Shown here: one piece after another, positions 21,116-31,268 of the stretch
How the letters are laid out: each line of letters opens with the position of its first letter
How positions within the stretch are numbered: the stretch's first letter is position 1
NCBI GenBank assembly: GCA_050084985.1
Contig: JBITNC010000001.1
Coordinates: 194,122,001-194,186,000, forward strand
Direction: 5' to 3'
DNA length: 64,000 nucleotides
Source of the DNA: Nageia nagi
Taxonomy: Eukaryota; Pinophyta
Notes under the pieces: model-generated
What the model was told of the DNA's origin: nothing
The model's input: only the letters and a program-made list of their open reading frames with translations
Databases searched by the model: none
Made by a program: the position numbers and the translations under genes

Positions 21116-22803
21116 CTTTGCAAGTCTTCTTTTTCATTTAATGCACTTAGAAGCATCAAGTTTTTGGTTGACTACTTTGCATAGTTTTTAAATGCACTTC
21201 CAAAGAAGCAACGTATGCTCTTCTTGGTAGAAGAAAAGAAGGGGGGTCATCTTTTTAAGTACAAACATGCATGTCCTTGTTTAATTACTCCCAAGAGGCA
21301 ATGTATACTCCTTCTTGGTAAGGGAAGGGTAGCCATCCTTTTTTTTACCTAAAGCATTTATTTTGTTTGACTTGGAGTAATTTTTTGTTTACTTGGAATG
21401 CTTTGGCAAAAGAAGCATTAAATATGCATGTAGTAGGGGTATGGGTCTCCTTTTTCCATTTAATTCTTAGAGACTTGGTAAGTAGTGAATATTTTTAACT
21501 TATTTCTACAATAAGGTCAAAAATATTTTAAGTTAAACTTAGCTTACCTTTTTAAAAATGCTTAGAATATTTTTAATATTACATGTTTAATTTAATAAGG
21601 TGCACATGCAATTTCTAGAATGCCAATCTCTTAACATTTTTTTTCTCTCTAAGTATGGTAATTTACTTAGGCAAATTTTTTTGAGTAAAATTTTTTGCTA
21701 AAGTAATCTAAGTATGCTATTTTTTTAAGTAAACAAGGGAAATTTTTTTTACTTAAAATACATACTTAAAAGACAATTTTTAGCATACAAGTTTTTAGGG
21801 ATAAAACTTTAAGCAAAAAAGGGGGAATTTGTATAATTTTTACTTAAAACTTTATCTAGATCTTGCATGCTAAACTTGTAATGCATATCTCTTAATCTTG
21901 TTTGATGAATAAAGCATGCTTAGTACTTAAAATTTTAAGTTAAATAATGCATGATGCATGTTTATTACTTAAATTTAAGTCATGGAATAATGCATGTTTA
22001 AGTTATGGATTAATGTTAAGTAGGACTTAGTCCTTTTTTTAAATTCATTAAAATAATTGAATGAATTTATGAAATTGAGCAAAGTATGCAAAAATGTAAA
22101 ATGTCCTTTAGGGGTTAGTACAAAACCCATTGGACTTTTAAGGTTTTTCAAGTTCATGTGGATGATGTATTTTTACTTTACTTTATATTTTTGCACAATT
22201 GGTTTATACTTGCAAAACACAAAATATTGAAAGTAACCCTGAAAATGAACACATCCGCACGTACTTTTCCACAACATGATTTGTTTGAGGAGCCACAAGG
22301 TGAGGATAGGGTAGACTGGAGCCTTTTTAGTCCGAAGAACCAAGTGGTGGTAAGTCCATCTTAATTACCCCTAAGACCTCTATTGGATTGGACATAACTC
22401 TATTAGGTGGACAGGCATGTGTGTAGTGATACCACATGTCCGCACGTCCATTCAGGGATTATCCTAATAACCTAGGAGGAAAACTGAAAACCTTAAAAAG
22501 ATAATTAAAATGGCCAATCCAAGATACGTTGGATCCTTGAAAAATAGTTGGTACTTCTCTTTGAGAGAGTATATTACTGACCAAGGTGAACTGGTTGAGG
22601 ACTGGTAGTACTTGGGCTCCACTCTGCGGGCATCCAGGTGAAGGCCTAATTCTATACAAGAAAATAACCTCAACTTTATTCCTCTACGGATCATGGTTTA
22701 TAAGTTTGCACATGTGGGACATGTTTACTTATTAGATGTTTGATTTGTATAGATGGTAAATTGTAAAAATTTTCATTCTTCTTGCTTATTTAATTTTGTA
22801 CAG
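21116..22803 (+). other. A-plus conserved leader (gag-proximal)
   Basis: Non-coding and AT-rich, colinear with A-minus (16150-17700), B-minus (33787-35580) and B-plus (48070-49230). It contains GGGGTTAGTACAAAACCCAT (22112), a block with AGGCATGTGTGTAGTG (22410s) and ends CTTATTTAATTTTGTACAG, a good plant 3' splice site, at 22803, only three bases before the gag ATG. Conservation between families implies a role such as packaging, dimerisation or splicing. Confidence 0.75.
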
Positions 22804-22806
22804 ATA

Positions 22807-23530
22807 ATGGTTGAAACCTTCATACCCAAGCATATACTCGACGGTTCCAACTTCGGCATATGGGAACCTCGTATGAAAGCTGAGTTACAAGTAAGAAAGC
22901 TATGGCAGACAATTAATGAAGACATGGTCACTCCTACAGATGAGAAGGCTCTTGAAATCTACAACTCAAAGAATGAGTTAGCAACTTCAATGATTTATCG
23001 GGCAGTTTCAGATGATGTACTTCTCATGATCTCTTCTTCAACATCAACAAAGGAAGCTTGGGATAGACTGAAGAAAATTTACCTTGGGTCAAAATTTTCA
23101 AGGAGGTTCACCATTCTACAAAAGTTGTTGCAATATCATCAAGGTGAAGATGAAAGTGCTTCTATCTACTTGAACAAAATCATTGACCTCAGGACACAAC
23201 TGGTTAGCTGTGGGTGCAACTGGATCAATGATGAGTTCATGGTCTTCATCATTCTTCAAAGCCTTTCTATAAAGTTTAGTAACTTTGTCACGGTTATGGA
23301 AACTAGGCTCGATGATGAAGAAGATGTCATCTCTCTTGATAACCTTTTTAGACTCCTTCTGAAGCATGATGAAACTTTGAATAAGAAAGTGTTGAACCTT
23401 TCTCCAAAGGACAATAGCATTGCTTTAGGAGCAACCAAAACTCCTTTCAAGAAGAAGTTCAAACATTATAAATTCAAAGATAACAAATCCTCATCTACCT
23501 TTAGGAAGTATGAAAAAAGGGCAACAATAA
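22807..23530 (+). pseudogene. Copia A-plus gag
   Basis: I chose the ATG at 22807 (MVETFIPKHILDGSNFGIWE) rather than an upstream ATG because A-minus starts at the same codon and the leader ends there. The capsid region includes LWQTINEDMVTPTDEKAL, TKEAWDRLKKIY, FTILQKLLQYHQGEDESA and SLSIKFSNFVTVMETRLDDE. The frame is open from 22807 to about 23515. There a small deletion in the Lys/Asn-rich linker shifts translation out of register with the zinc knuckle, which lies in another frame. Confidence 0.93.
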
Positions 23531-23540
23531 TGGCAACTTC

Positions 23541-24329
23541 ATGCAAAGGAATGACAAAGCTAGATCAAGCAATCCAACACCTCAGGAAAAGTTTGATGGA
23601 AATTGTAACTTTTGTGGCATCTTTGGGCATAAAGAGTATGATTATTGTAAAAAGAAATTTGCTCAAAAAGGTAAGGGAAATGCAAATGTGAGAAATTTCA
23701 ATAATAAAAAGAAGAACAAGCATGCTGCTACTGTTGCCTACTACTCAATGACTCAAACTATTTCAAATGATTGGATTGTTGATTCAGGATGCACTAATCA
23801 CATGTGTTATGAAAAGGAAAAGTTTGAAAACTTTCATAAGTACAAGAAGGATGCAGTTGTGATAGGTGATAATACAGTCCTTGATGTTCAAGGAATAAGG
23901 ATTGTGAAGATTCATGGAAAGGTTCTTGATAATGCCTTTTATGTGCCTAAACTAAGGCTGAATCTTATCTCCGTAATTCAGATTACAAGGAAAGGATACT
24001 CATTTGAGTTTACCTCACACTCCTGGTGTGTTAAGAAAGGACTTGCCACCTTGATGAAAGGATCAGTAAAGGATGACCTTTATATTGTGGATCAAGTTCC
24101 TTCAAAGATGTGTCTTGCTGCAAATGTTTGTTCAAAGGGCAATCTTTGGCATCAACGATTAGGGCACCTTAACCATAAGAGTATTCAAGATATGAAAAAT
24201 CAAGAACTTGTGGAAGGTTTACCTAATATTTCACCCACAATTGGCCTCTGTGAAAGGTGCATTCTAAGAAAGATGAATAAGCAAAAGTTTGAAAAAGATA
24301 AGGCAACTCGGGCTACTTGTCCTCTTTAG
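23541..24329 (+). pseudogene. Copia A-plus nucleocapsid, protease and GAG-pre-integrase
   Basis: One open frame of 262 codons contains the intact zinc knuckle CNFCGIFGHKEYDYC, the protease active site DWIVDSGCTNHM, VIGDNTVLDVQGI, VLDNAFYVPKLRLNLISV, and the zinc site LWHQRLGHLNHKSI...CERCILRK. It ends at TAG 24327-24329, a Gln-codon position (PLxLVHSDL) where A-minus also has TAG (14638-14640). Its frame differs from gag upstream, so gag-pol is no longer continuous. Confidence 0.93.
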
Positions 24330-25050
24330 CTTGTGCATTCAGATTTGATGGGTCCATTTCAGACTAAGTCTCTAGGGGGAGCTTCTTATGTTCTGACCTT
24401 CATTGATGACTTCAGTAGGATGACATTTGGTTATCTACTTGAGCATAAGGATCAAACTTTTGATAGGTTTAAAGAATTCAAGGCTCTTACTGATTTTAAG
24501 ATCAAGATGCTGAGATCTGATAATGGGGGTGAGTATAATAGCAATGAGTTTAACGACGATTATGTTAAACATGGGATCAAGTGATAATTCATAATCTCTT
24601 ACATCCCTCAGCAAAATGGAGTTGCTGAAAGGAAGAATCGAACCATTATGGAAATGGCAAGGTGCATGTTGGGTAACCTTCCTAGTTTCTTATGGGGAGA
24701 AGCTGTTCACACTGCTATTCACACCTTAAATAGGTGTCCTACTAAAGCAGTTGAAGGTAAAACTCCGTATGAAGCATGGACAGGAAAGAAACCTAACATC
24801 TCACACTTTAGGGTCTTCAGTTGTGATGCATTTGCCTTCATTACCTCAGAGAAAAGAAAGAAGTTGGATAAAAGATCATAAAAATGCATCTTTGTGGGGT
24901 ATGATAATCAGCAAGAGGTTACAGGCTCTACTCCTCATCCCATAAAATAGTCTTTGTTTCTAGGGATGTCAAGTTCAATAAACTTCCTGAGGATACGACC
25001 TCTCATGCTGAGGTGTCTGATTCAGATGATTCTTCGCCTGCACCTAACTA
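24330..25050 (+). pseudogene. Copia A-plus integrase
   Basis: Motifs are VHSDLMGPF (Asp), FIDDFSRMTFGYLLEH, MLRSDNGGEYNSNEF (Asp), PQQNGVAERKNRTIMEMARC (Glu), GEAVHTAIHTLNRCPTKAV and PNISHFRVFSCDAFAF. Stops are TGA-TAA at 24582-24587, where A-minus has CGG-TAA, and TAA at 24879-24881, shared with A-minus. A one-base loss near 24914 breaks GYDNQHRGYRL, and Trp-to-TAG occurs at about 25050 (NWLDDH). Confidence 0.93.
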
Positions 25051-25051
25051 G

Positions 25052-25903
25052 TTGGATGATCATGTAGGGAAGTCACCACAAGAGCAAAATTCTCTAGCTC
25101 AAAGAATTACAAGGAGTATGACCTTGAATAAATCTTTATTTGCCAAAATTGATAATACGAATGAGCCATCAACCTTCAAAGAAGCTTCCAAGCAAGAGTG
25201 TTGGATGGAAGCTATGAAAGTTGAGTATGAGGTGCTCATAAAAAATAAAACTTGGGATTTGGTTCCTTATCCCAATGAGAAAAATGTAATTGGAAATAAA
25301 TGGATATACAAGGTCAAGTACATTTTTGATGGAGAAATTGAAAAATACAAAGTAAGGTTAGTGGCCAAAGGATTGGCTCATAAATATGGTATTAATTATG
25401 AGGAAACCTTTGCTCCTGTGGCGAAGATGCCTACTGTTAGGATAATCCTTGCTCTTTTTGCAGCTCAAGGGTGGAAAGTTTTTCAACTTGATGTCAAGAG
25501 TGCATTTCTCAATGGTGACTTGGATGTAGAAATCTACATGAATCAACTAGAAGGATTTATTCCAGAATGTAAAGAGTCTCTTATGTGCAAGCTAAAGAAG
25601 TCTTTGTATGGACTTAAGCAAGCACCTAGAGCATGGTACAAGAAAATTTCAGGATTCTTTGTAGATATTGGTTTTTCCAAGTGCTTCTCTGACTCAGATC
25701 TCTATGTACTCAATCAAGGAAAAGACGTGGTCTTAATTCTCCTTTATGTGGATGATCTTCTCATAACTGATAATAATATTGAAATCATCCAAGAGTGCAT
25801 TTCCAAACTAAAGGCAACATTTGAAATGACTGATCTAGGTCTATTGCATTACTATCTTGGGATGCAAGTATACCAACATAAATATTATACTTATCTTAGT
25901 TAA
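25052..25903 (+). pseudogene. Copia A-plus reverse transcriptase
   Basis: An uninterrupted 283-codon frame covers [105 protein letters not shown] and the catalytic YVDDLLIT (25745-25768), up to LGLLHYYLGMQVYQHK. It is the best preserved domain of the element. It ends at a TAA replacing CAA in YLSQSKYIS; A-minus keeps Gln there. Confidence 0.95.
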
Positions 25904-26707
25904 TCTAAGTATATATCAGACATCTTGCAAAAGTTTGGAATGGAGTGTAGATATGTTGCAATACCTATTTCTCCTGGAATCATTGTATCACTAAGCTCAG
26001 ATTCTCAGTTGGCTGATGCTACAGCTTATAGGTAATTGATTGGTAGTCTTCTGTATCTAACTATCTCTTGACCTAATATTGCCTTTGTAGTGAATCTGAT
26101 GGCACGATTCATGCAAAAACCATATGTTGAGCACCTCAATGCTGTTAAGCAAATCTTGAGGTATGTGGCAGGGACAAAGGATCTTGCTCTTAAGTATTCT
26201 AAAGTGCCCTCAATTATTCTCTCTGGGTTCTCAAATTCTGATTATGGGGGAGATAGAGATGATAAAAAATCAACCTCTGCATATGTGTTTAGCATTGGTT
26301 CAGGTGCTATCTCTTAGGCTTCCAAGAAGCAACCTACTGTGACTCTTTCTACCACTGAAGCTGAATATCGAGCCATGTTTGTTGCCACCCAAGAAGCTAT
26401 TTGGCCAAGGCATCTTTTGAATGAAATTGGGTATAAGCAAAATAACCCATCTCGTATTTCTTCAGACAATCAATCGGCTATCTCTTTGGCCAAGAATCCT
26501 GTGTTCCATCAGAGAACCAAACATGTGGAAATCTAAGCCCATTTTATTAGGGAGAAGGTTCTAGATGACATCATACACTTAGAGTATTGTCCATCTACTG
26601 AAAACTCTACTAATTTATTCACCAAGCCCCTTCCTGAAGCTCAGTTCAACAAGCTTAGGGATTCTTTCGGGTTGGTGAAGTTGCCCTCAAGGGGGAGTGA
26701 AGTTTGA
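25904..26707 (+). pseudogene. Copia A-plus RNase H and pol C-terminus
   Basis: The frame runs from SKYISDILQKFGMECR-like sequence through NLMARFMQKPYVEHLNAVKQ, SNSDYGGDRDDKKSTSAYVF, TLSTTEAEYRAMF, SDNQSAISLAKNPVFHQRTK and AQFNKLRDSFG to TGA at 26705-26707. Stops inside are TAA 26033-26035 (Gln in YRQLIG, shared with A-minus and B-minus), TGA for Arg in ISRADIAF, TAG for Trp in ISWASKK, and TAA for Gln in VEIQAHF. All fit C-to-T change on one strand. Confidence 0.94.
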
Positions 26708-26782
26708 ACTTTTGTTAGTGATGACAACTTCACCTCTAAGAGGCTCTTTTGTTGTTGTTATATAGTGTGTGTTGATTATGAT

Positions 26783-27295
26783 ATACCTCCGTGGTAAGTT
26801 TGCTCTGCGTGATAAATTTGTTGTACATTTTTATACCTCTATGGTAAATTTGCTCTACGTGACAAACTTATTGTACATTTTTATACCTCCGTGGTAAGTT
26901 TGCTCTTCGTAACAAACTTGTACATTTTTATACCTCCGTGGTAAGTTTGCTCTGCATGACAAACTTGTTGTACATTTTTATACCTCCATGGTAAGTTTGC
27001 TCTACATGACAAACTTGTTGGACATTTTATACCTTTGTGGTAAGTTTGCTCTGCATGACAAACTTGTTGTACATTTTTATACCTCCATGGTAAGTTTGCT
27101 CTACGTGACAAACTTGTTGTACATTTTACACCTCCGTGGTAAGTTTGCTCTACATGACAAACTTGTTGTACATTTTTTTGAGCATATAATTAATATACCT
27201 CCGTGGTAAGTTCGCTCTGCGTGAGGAACTTATTGTACATTTTATACCTCCGTGGTGAGTTTGCTCTGCATGAGAAACTCGTTGTATAATTTTTA
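26783..27295 (+). repeat. A-plus 3' minisatellite, about 10 units of about 50 bp
   Basis: Units start at 26783, 26833, 26883 and 26930, then about every 49-50 bp. Each reads ATACCTCCGTGGTAAGTTTG, CTCTGCGTGACAAACTTG, TTGTACATTTTT with few differences. A 67-bp unit with an AATTAATATA insertion occurs near 27180. The open frames crossing it are by-products of the repeat. It corresponds to 11735-12190 in A-minus. Confidence 0.92.
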
Positions 27296-27763
27296 TGCTC
27301 TATTAATAAACAACACATGTCTATATACAATAGGTGACTATGAGTGATGGCTTGGCATCTCCGTGATGACTTATAGTGCACCATTGATCAGTTATTTATA
27401 AGATGGCATTATTTGATTCTCTTATTTGAATATATGATGCATCTAACTAATTTTGTTCATGAGTTGCTTGTAGCATATAGGATCTTCTTCAGAAATGCAG
27501 GTTACTCACCTTGTGTAAGCAAGCTCATGGAGACTCACATGTCAGCTTAAAGTTGATCGACTACTATGTACAGTGAAACCAATGGTGGTTAATGATTGTA
27601 TTGTAAACCATTTTGTTAAATGGTAATGTAGTGAGTCTCATACTAGTTCTCAAAAAGATTCTTAAATATGTAAATGTTCTCATCTCTACTTGTATCTCTA
27701 TGGAGGAGAACTCTCTCTTACTCTCTCTCTTCTCTCTTCTATGCTCTATCCCAATATTGCATT
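27296..27763 (+). other. A-plus conserved 3' non-coding block
   Basis: Contains GTGATGGCTTGGCATCTCCG (27343 onward), GATGACTTATAGTGCACCAT, TGAGTTGCTTGTAGCAT and, near the end, CTCTCTCTTACTCTCTCTCT. There is no coding. It is shared with the other copia copies. Confidence 0.7.
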
Positions 27764-27772
27764 AAGGGGGAG
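27764..27772 (+). promoter_or_regulatory. Polypurine tract of A-plus
   Basis: AAGGGGGAG immediately precedes the 3' LTR. Confidence 0.9.
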
Positions 27773-28249
27773 TGTTAGAATTTGTAATGAAATATTGTGA
27801 ATATCTAAACTCCTTATAAATTCAATTAATCACTTAAGGGATATGTAGATACCTTAAGGGATTAATTGAATTCTTTATTATGTGTGGAATTTGACCTTAC
27901 CATGGGGTTAGTTGGTAGGTTAAAGTTAGGTCATACATTTATTGTAACCCTAACCTTACCCTTGGGTTAAAGGGAGGTTAGGGAGGTGCTCTCAAGCTAT
28001 AAATAGAGGGCCTCTCCTCTTGTAACACAACTATGTTTTGGAGTAAGATTATTCTACTAGCTTGTGTAGGAGAGGAAGATAATTGTAGTAAGAGGTGCAT
28101 AGATTGAGAATAGAGAACTAGTTGTGGATGTACTCTCAAGGAGGGAGGAACCACATTATATTTGTGTTATCTTGTGTGAATGGTTTATGTTGAATGATTG
28201 AGTTTCCTAGTCTTGGACCTTGAGAATTAGAGTAGGTCTAATTCCTTCA
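27773..28249 (+). repeat. 3' LTR of A-plus
   Basis: It starts TGTTAGAATTTG and ends AATTCCTTCA, and matches 18886-19363 with about a dozen differences. TATA box at 27998-28005. Confidence 0.95.
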
Positions 28250-28254
28250 CTTTT
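28250..28254. other. Target-site duplication of A-plus (right), CTTTT
   Basis: Identical to 18881-18885. Confidence 0.92.
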
Positions 28255-28609
28255 GTAGTAAATTTTATGTATAATTTGTAATATTACAAAATAACACTAA
28301 ATTTGTAATATTACTTAAGTTTTATATAATAACCCCTTAAAATGTAGCAATTAAAAATTTCAAGTAATCATAGAAGGTTATCATAAACTCAAAAAATTGC
28401 AATTTTGTTAGCCATTTATTTAAAAAAGACTAACACATAGCAAGTAATATGTTAGTAGCATATTACTATAATCCATAAAATAATAAAAGAGGAGGAAATT
28501 TATACCTTCTCTTATATTTACCTCACTAATGGAGTGTAAGGTGAGGAAGTAGAAAGATCACCAAAATGTTGAAGAGCTTCCACACCAAGAAGAAGAGCTT
28601 CCACACCAA
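28255..28609 (-). other. A-minus leader, PBS-proximal part
   Basis: On the minus strand this runs from the primer site with a duplicated CTTGGTGTGGAAGCTCTTC and the conserved GAGGTAAAT (5' splice-like; GT at 28520-28521) to the A-plus insertion point. It is homologous to 19378-19600 in A-plus. Confidence 0.75.
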
Positions 28610-28621
28610 GCTCTGATACCA
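28610..28621 (-). promoter_or_regulatory. Primer-binding site of A-minus
   Basis: TGGTATCAGAGC on the minus strand, two bases inside the 5' LTR. Confidence 0.9.
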
Positions 28622-28623
28622 AT

Positions 28624-29114
28624 TGAAGGAATTAGACCTACTCTAATCCTCAAGGTCCAAGACTAGGAAACTCAATCATTCATCATCTACAAGATAATAA
28701 CACTATTCACACAAGATAACACATATATAATGTGGTTCCTTTCTCCTTAGGAGTACATCCACAACTAGTTCTCAATTCTCAATCTATGCACCTCTTACAA
28801 CAATTCTCTTCCTCTCCTACACAAACTAGTAGAGTAATCTTACTCCCAAAACTTAGTTATGTTACAAGAGGAGAGGCCTTCTATTTATAGCTTGAGAGCA
28901 CCTCCCTAACCTCCCTTTAACCCAAGGGTAAGGTTAGGGTTACAATAAATGTATGACCTAACTTTAACCTACCAACTAACCCCATGGTAAGGTCAAAGTC
29001 CACACATAATAAAGAATTCAATTAATCCCTTAAGGTATCTACATATCCTTGAAGTGATTAATTGAACTTACAAGGAGTTTAGATATTCATAATATTTCAT
29101 TACAAATTCTAACA
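28624..29114 (-). repeat. 5' LTR of A-minus
   Basis: It starts TGAAGGAATTAG and ends ATTCTAACA. It matches 10752-11242 and is followed by the AATAT duplication at 29115-29119. Reversed TATA box at 28882-28889. Confidence 0.95.
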
Positions 29115-29813
29115 AATATTAGGATAGAGTGAATAAGAGAGAAAAGAGAGAGAGTAAGAGAGTTCTCCTCCATATAGATACAAAGGAGATGAGAAAATTT
29201 TATATATTTATAAAGTAAGAAAGATCGAGTTTGAGACTCACTACTTTGTCAAATATAATCATTAACCATAACTAATTTCAATGTACATGAAGTAGTCATC
29301 CAACTAGAAGTCATGAAGAGTCTTTATAAGCTTACATATCTAAAGTAAGTAACCTACAATCTCAAAAGAACTTATAAGTCATAAATAGCTAAAATAACAA
29401 GATCAATTAAATGCAACATATTCATATTAATAAGAATAGATGAATCATACAAATGTCATCATAAACTGATCAATGGTGCATTATAAATCATCACAAAGAT
29501 GCCAAGCTAAAAAACTCATAGTCACCTGCTGTATATAAAACATGTGTTGATTATCATTACAAAATAGAGCATGCACATACAAGTTCCTCACATATGGATA
29601 ACTAAATAGTGCCAAAAGATACATAAGAGTTCTTCATACATGGATAACTGAACAATGCTAGATTGGCCAATCTTTTTGCTCTAAAATTTGTATAATAAGT
29701 TTTTCACATAAAATGAACTTATCATGAAGGTGTACAACAAAATCAACACTATACAACACAAAATCCTTCTAGGGGTGAAGTTGTCATCACAAACATGAAT
29801 TCAACATAAGAAT
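29115..29813 (-). other. B-minus 3' non-coding block
   Basis: It begins with the second AATAT copy and continues the B-minus interior cut by A-minus. It shows the conserved block (CACAAAGATGCCAAGC near 29490) and only two or three B-type minisatellite units (CTCACATATGGATAACTAAA near 29598; a second near 29635). No coding before the pol stop at 29814. Confidence 0.7.
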
Positions 29814-30494
29814 TCAAACTTCACTTCCCTTTGAGGGTAACTTCATCAACCTGATATCATCCCTAAGCTTACAAAATTGAGCTTTCAAAAGAGGTTTGAT
29901 GAACAAATCAGTGAAGTTCAAGGTGGATGTACAATACTCCAAGTGTACGATGCCATCAAGAACCTTCTTCTTGATAAACTAGGCATAGATTTCCACATAT
30001 TTTATTCTTTGATGGAACACATGATTCTTAGCCAAAGAGATCATCGATTGATTATCTAAAGAAATCAAAGATGAGTCAGCTTGCTCATACCTAATTTCTT
30101 TTAGAAGATGCCTTAATTAAATAGCTTAGTAGGTTACAATAGACATAGCATGGTATTTAACTTATATGGTAGAAAGAAAAATAGTGGGTTGCTTCTTAGA
30201 AGTTCAAGAGATAGCACCTGAACCAATGCTAAACACATATGCAAAGGTTGATTTCTTATCATCTCTATCTTTGCCATAGTCAGAATTTGAGAATTTAGAG
30301 AAAACAAATGAGAGCAACTTAGAATACTTGAGAGCAAGATCCTTAATCCCTACAACATACCTTAAGATTTATTTAATAGCATTGAGGTGCTCAACATATA
30401 ATTTCTGCATGAATCATGCTATCAAATTCACTGCAATGGTAATATCTAGCTTGGATATAGTTAAATACAAAAGACTACCAATTAATTACCTGTA
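29814..30494 (-). pseudogene. Copia B-minus RNase H and pol C-terminus
   Basis: On the minus strand it ends GSEV with TGA at 29814-29816. Decayed motifs include KLPSKGSEV, AQFCKLRDD, SSLISLDNQSMISLAKNHVF-type sequence and the GKDRDDKKST-like region. Many stops are present, including TAA for Gln at about 30487 (YRxLIG), the same codon as in A-plus and A-minus. It is clearly more degraded than family A. Confidence 0.75.
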
Positions 30495-31268
30495 AGCTAT
30501 AGCATCAGTCAACTAAGAGTTAGAGCTCAAAGAAATAGTGATTTTAGGAGAGATTGGGATCGCAGCATATCTACACTCCTCCATTCCAAACTTCTATAAG
30601 ATGTTTGATATATACTTAGACTGATTGAGATAAGTATAATCCTTGTATTAATACACTTGCATTATAAGATAGTAGTGCAAGAGATCAAGATTGATCATTT
30701 CAAGTGTTTTTTTAAGTTTGGACATGCACTCTTGAATGATTTCATCATTATTTTTAGTAATCAAAAGATCATCCACATAAAGGAGAATCAATACCATATC
30801 TTTTACTTGATTGAGTACATAAAGATCAAAGTTAGAAAAGCACTTAAAGAATCCAATGTCTATAAAGTACCCTAAAAACTTTATGTACCAAGCTATAGGT
30901 GCTTGCTTAAGTCCATCTAATGACTTCTTTAGCTTGCACACAAAGGACTCTTTACCTTGCACAATGAACCCTTTTGATTGATTCATGAAGATTTTCACCA
31001 CTAAGTCACCATTGAGAAATGCATTTTTAATGTCAAGTTGAAAAACTTTTCATCTTTGAGCTACAAAAAGAGCAAGGATAATCTTGACAGTGGACATCTT
31101 TACCATGAGAGCAAAGGTTTTCTCATAATCTACATCGTATTTTTGAGCAAAACCTTTGATTACTAACCTTGCCTTGTATTTCTCAATATCTCCAACTCAA
31201 TTGAACTTGACTTTGTAGATCCACTTATTGCCAATCATATTCTTCTCATTGGGATAGGGAACCAAATC
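30495..31268 (-). pseudogene. Copia B-minus reverse transcriptase
   Basis: Frame 31001-30648 carries VKIFMNQSKGFIVQGKES, KKSLDGLKQAPIAWYIK, the catalytic YVDDLLIT (30779-30768 for YVDD) and LDLLHYYLIMQVY, ending in a TAA at the Gln of VYQHK. Upstream frames to 31268 hold QLDIKNAFLNGDL-like and NKWIYKVKF-like parts with stops. The Gly of SLYGLKQ is kept but Tyr is Asp. Confidence 0.9.

Larger units (their letters stand above)
18886..28249 (+). mobile_element. Copia A-plus, complete 9.4-kb element
   Basis: LTRs of 478 and 477 bp, a perfect CTTTT duplication, a primer site, a polypurine tract and a full but broken gag-pol make this the youngest and innermost element of the nest. The LTRs differ at about 12 positions by eye (about 2.5%). 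It is the same family as A-minus, inserted in the opposite orientation. Confidence 0.95.
10752..29114 (-). mobile_element. Copia A-minus, full element interrupted by A-plus
   Basis: LTRs of 491 bp lie at 10752-11242 (3') and 28624-29114 (5'), with a perfect 5-bp duplication AATAT. Removing the nested A-plus leaves about 9.0 kb. On the minus strand the order is LTR, primer site, leader with PPR cargo, gag-pol (16149 to 12257), minisatellite, 3' non-coding block, polypurine tract, LTR. By-eye LTR divergence is near 3%. Confidence 0.93.

Noticed and set aside
24327-26035. Genetic code in which TAA/TAG mean Gln
   Set aside because: TGA and Trp-to-TAG stops, frameshifts and deletions are also present, and the other copy often keeps CAA at the same site. 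Mutational decay explains it.
26881-27111. Cys/His-containing peptide with a repeat (QVCHAEQTYH)
   Set aside because: It is the translation of the 3' minisatellite on the strand opposite pol; unit lengths are not multiples of three and the frame is not kept.
26783-27295. Regularly spaced array resembling a CRISPR locus
   Set aside because: The whole 50-bp unit is repeated with no unique spacers, no cas genes are near, and the sequence is a plant retrotransposon.
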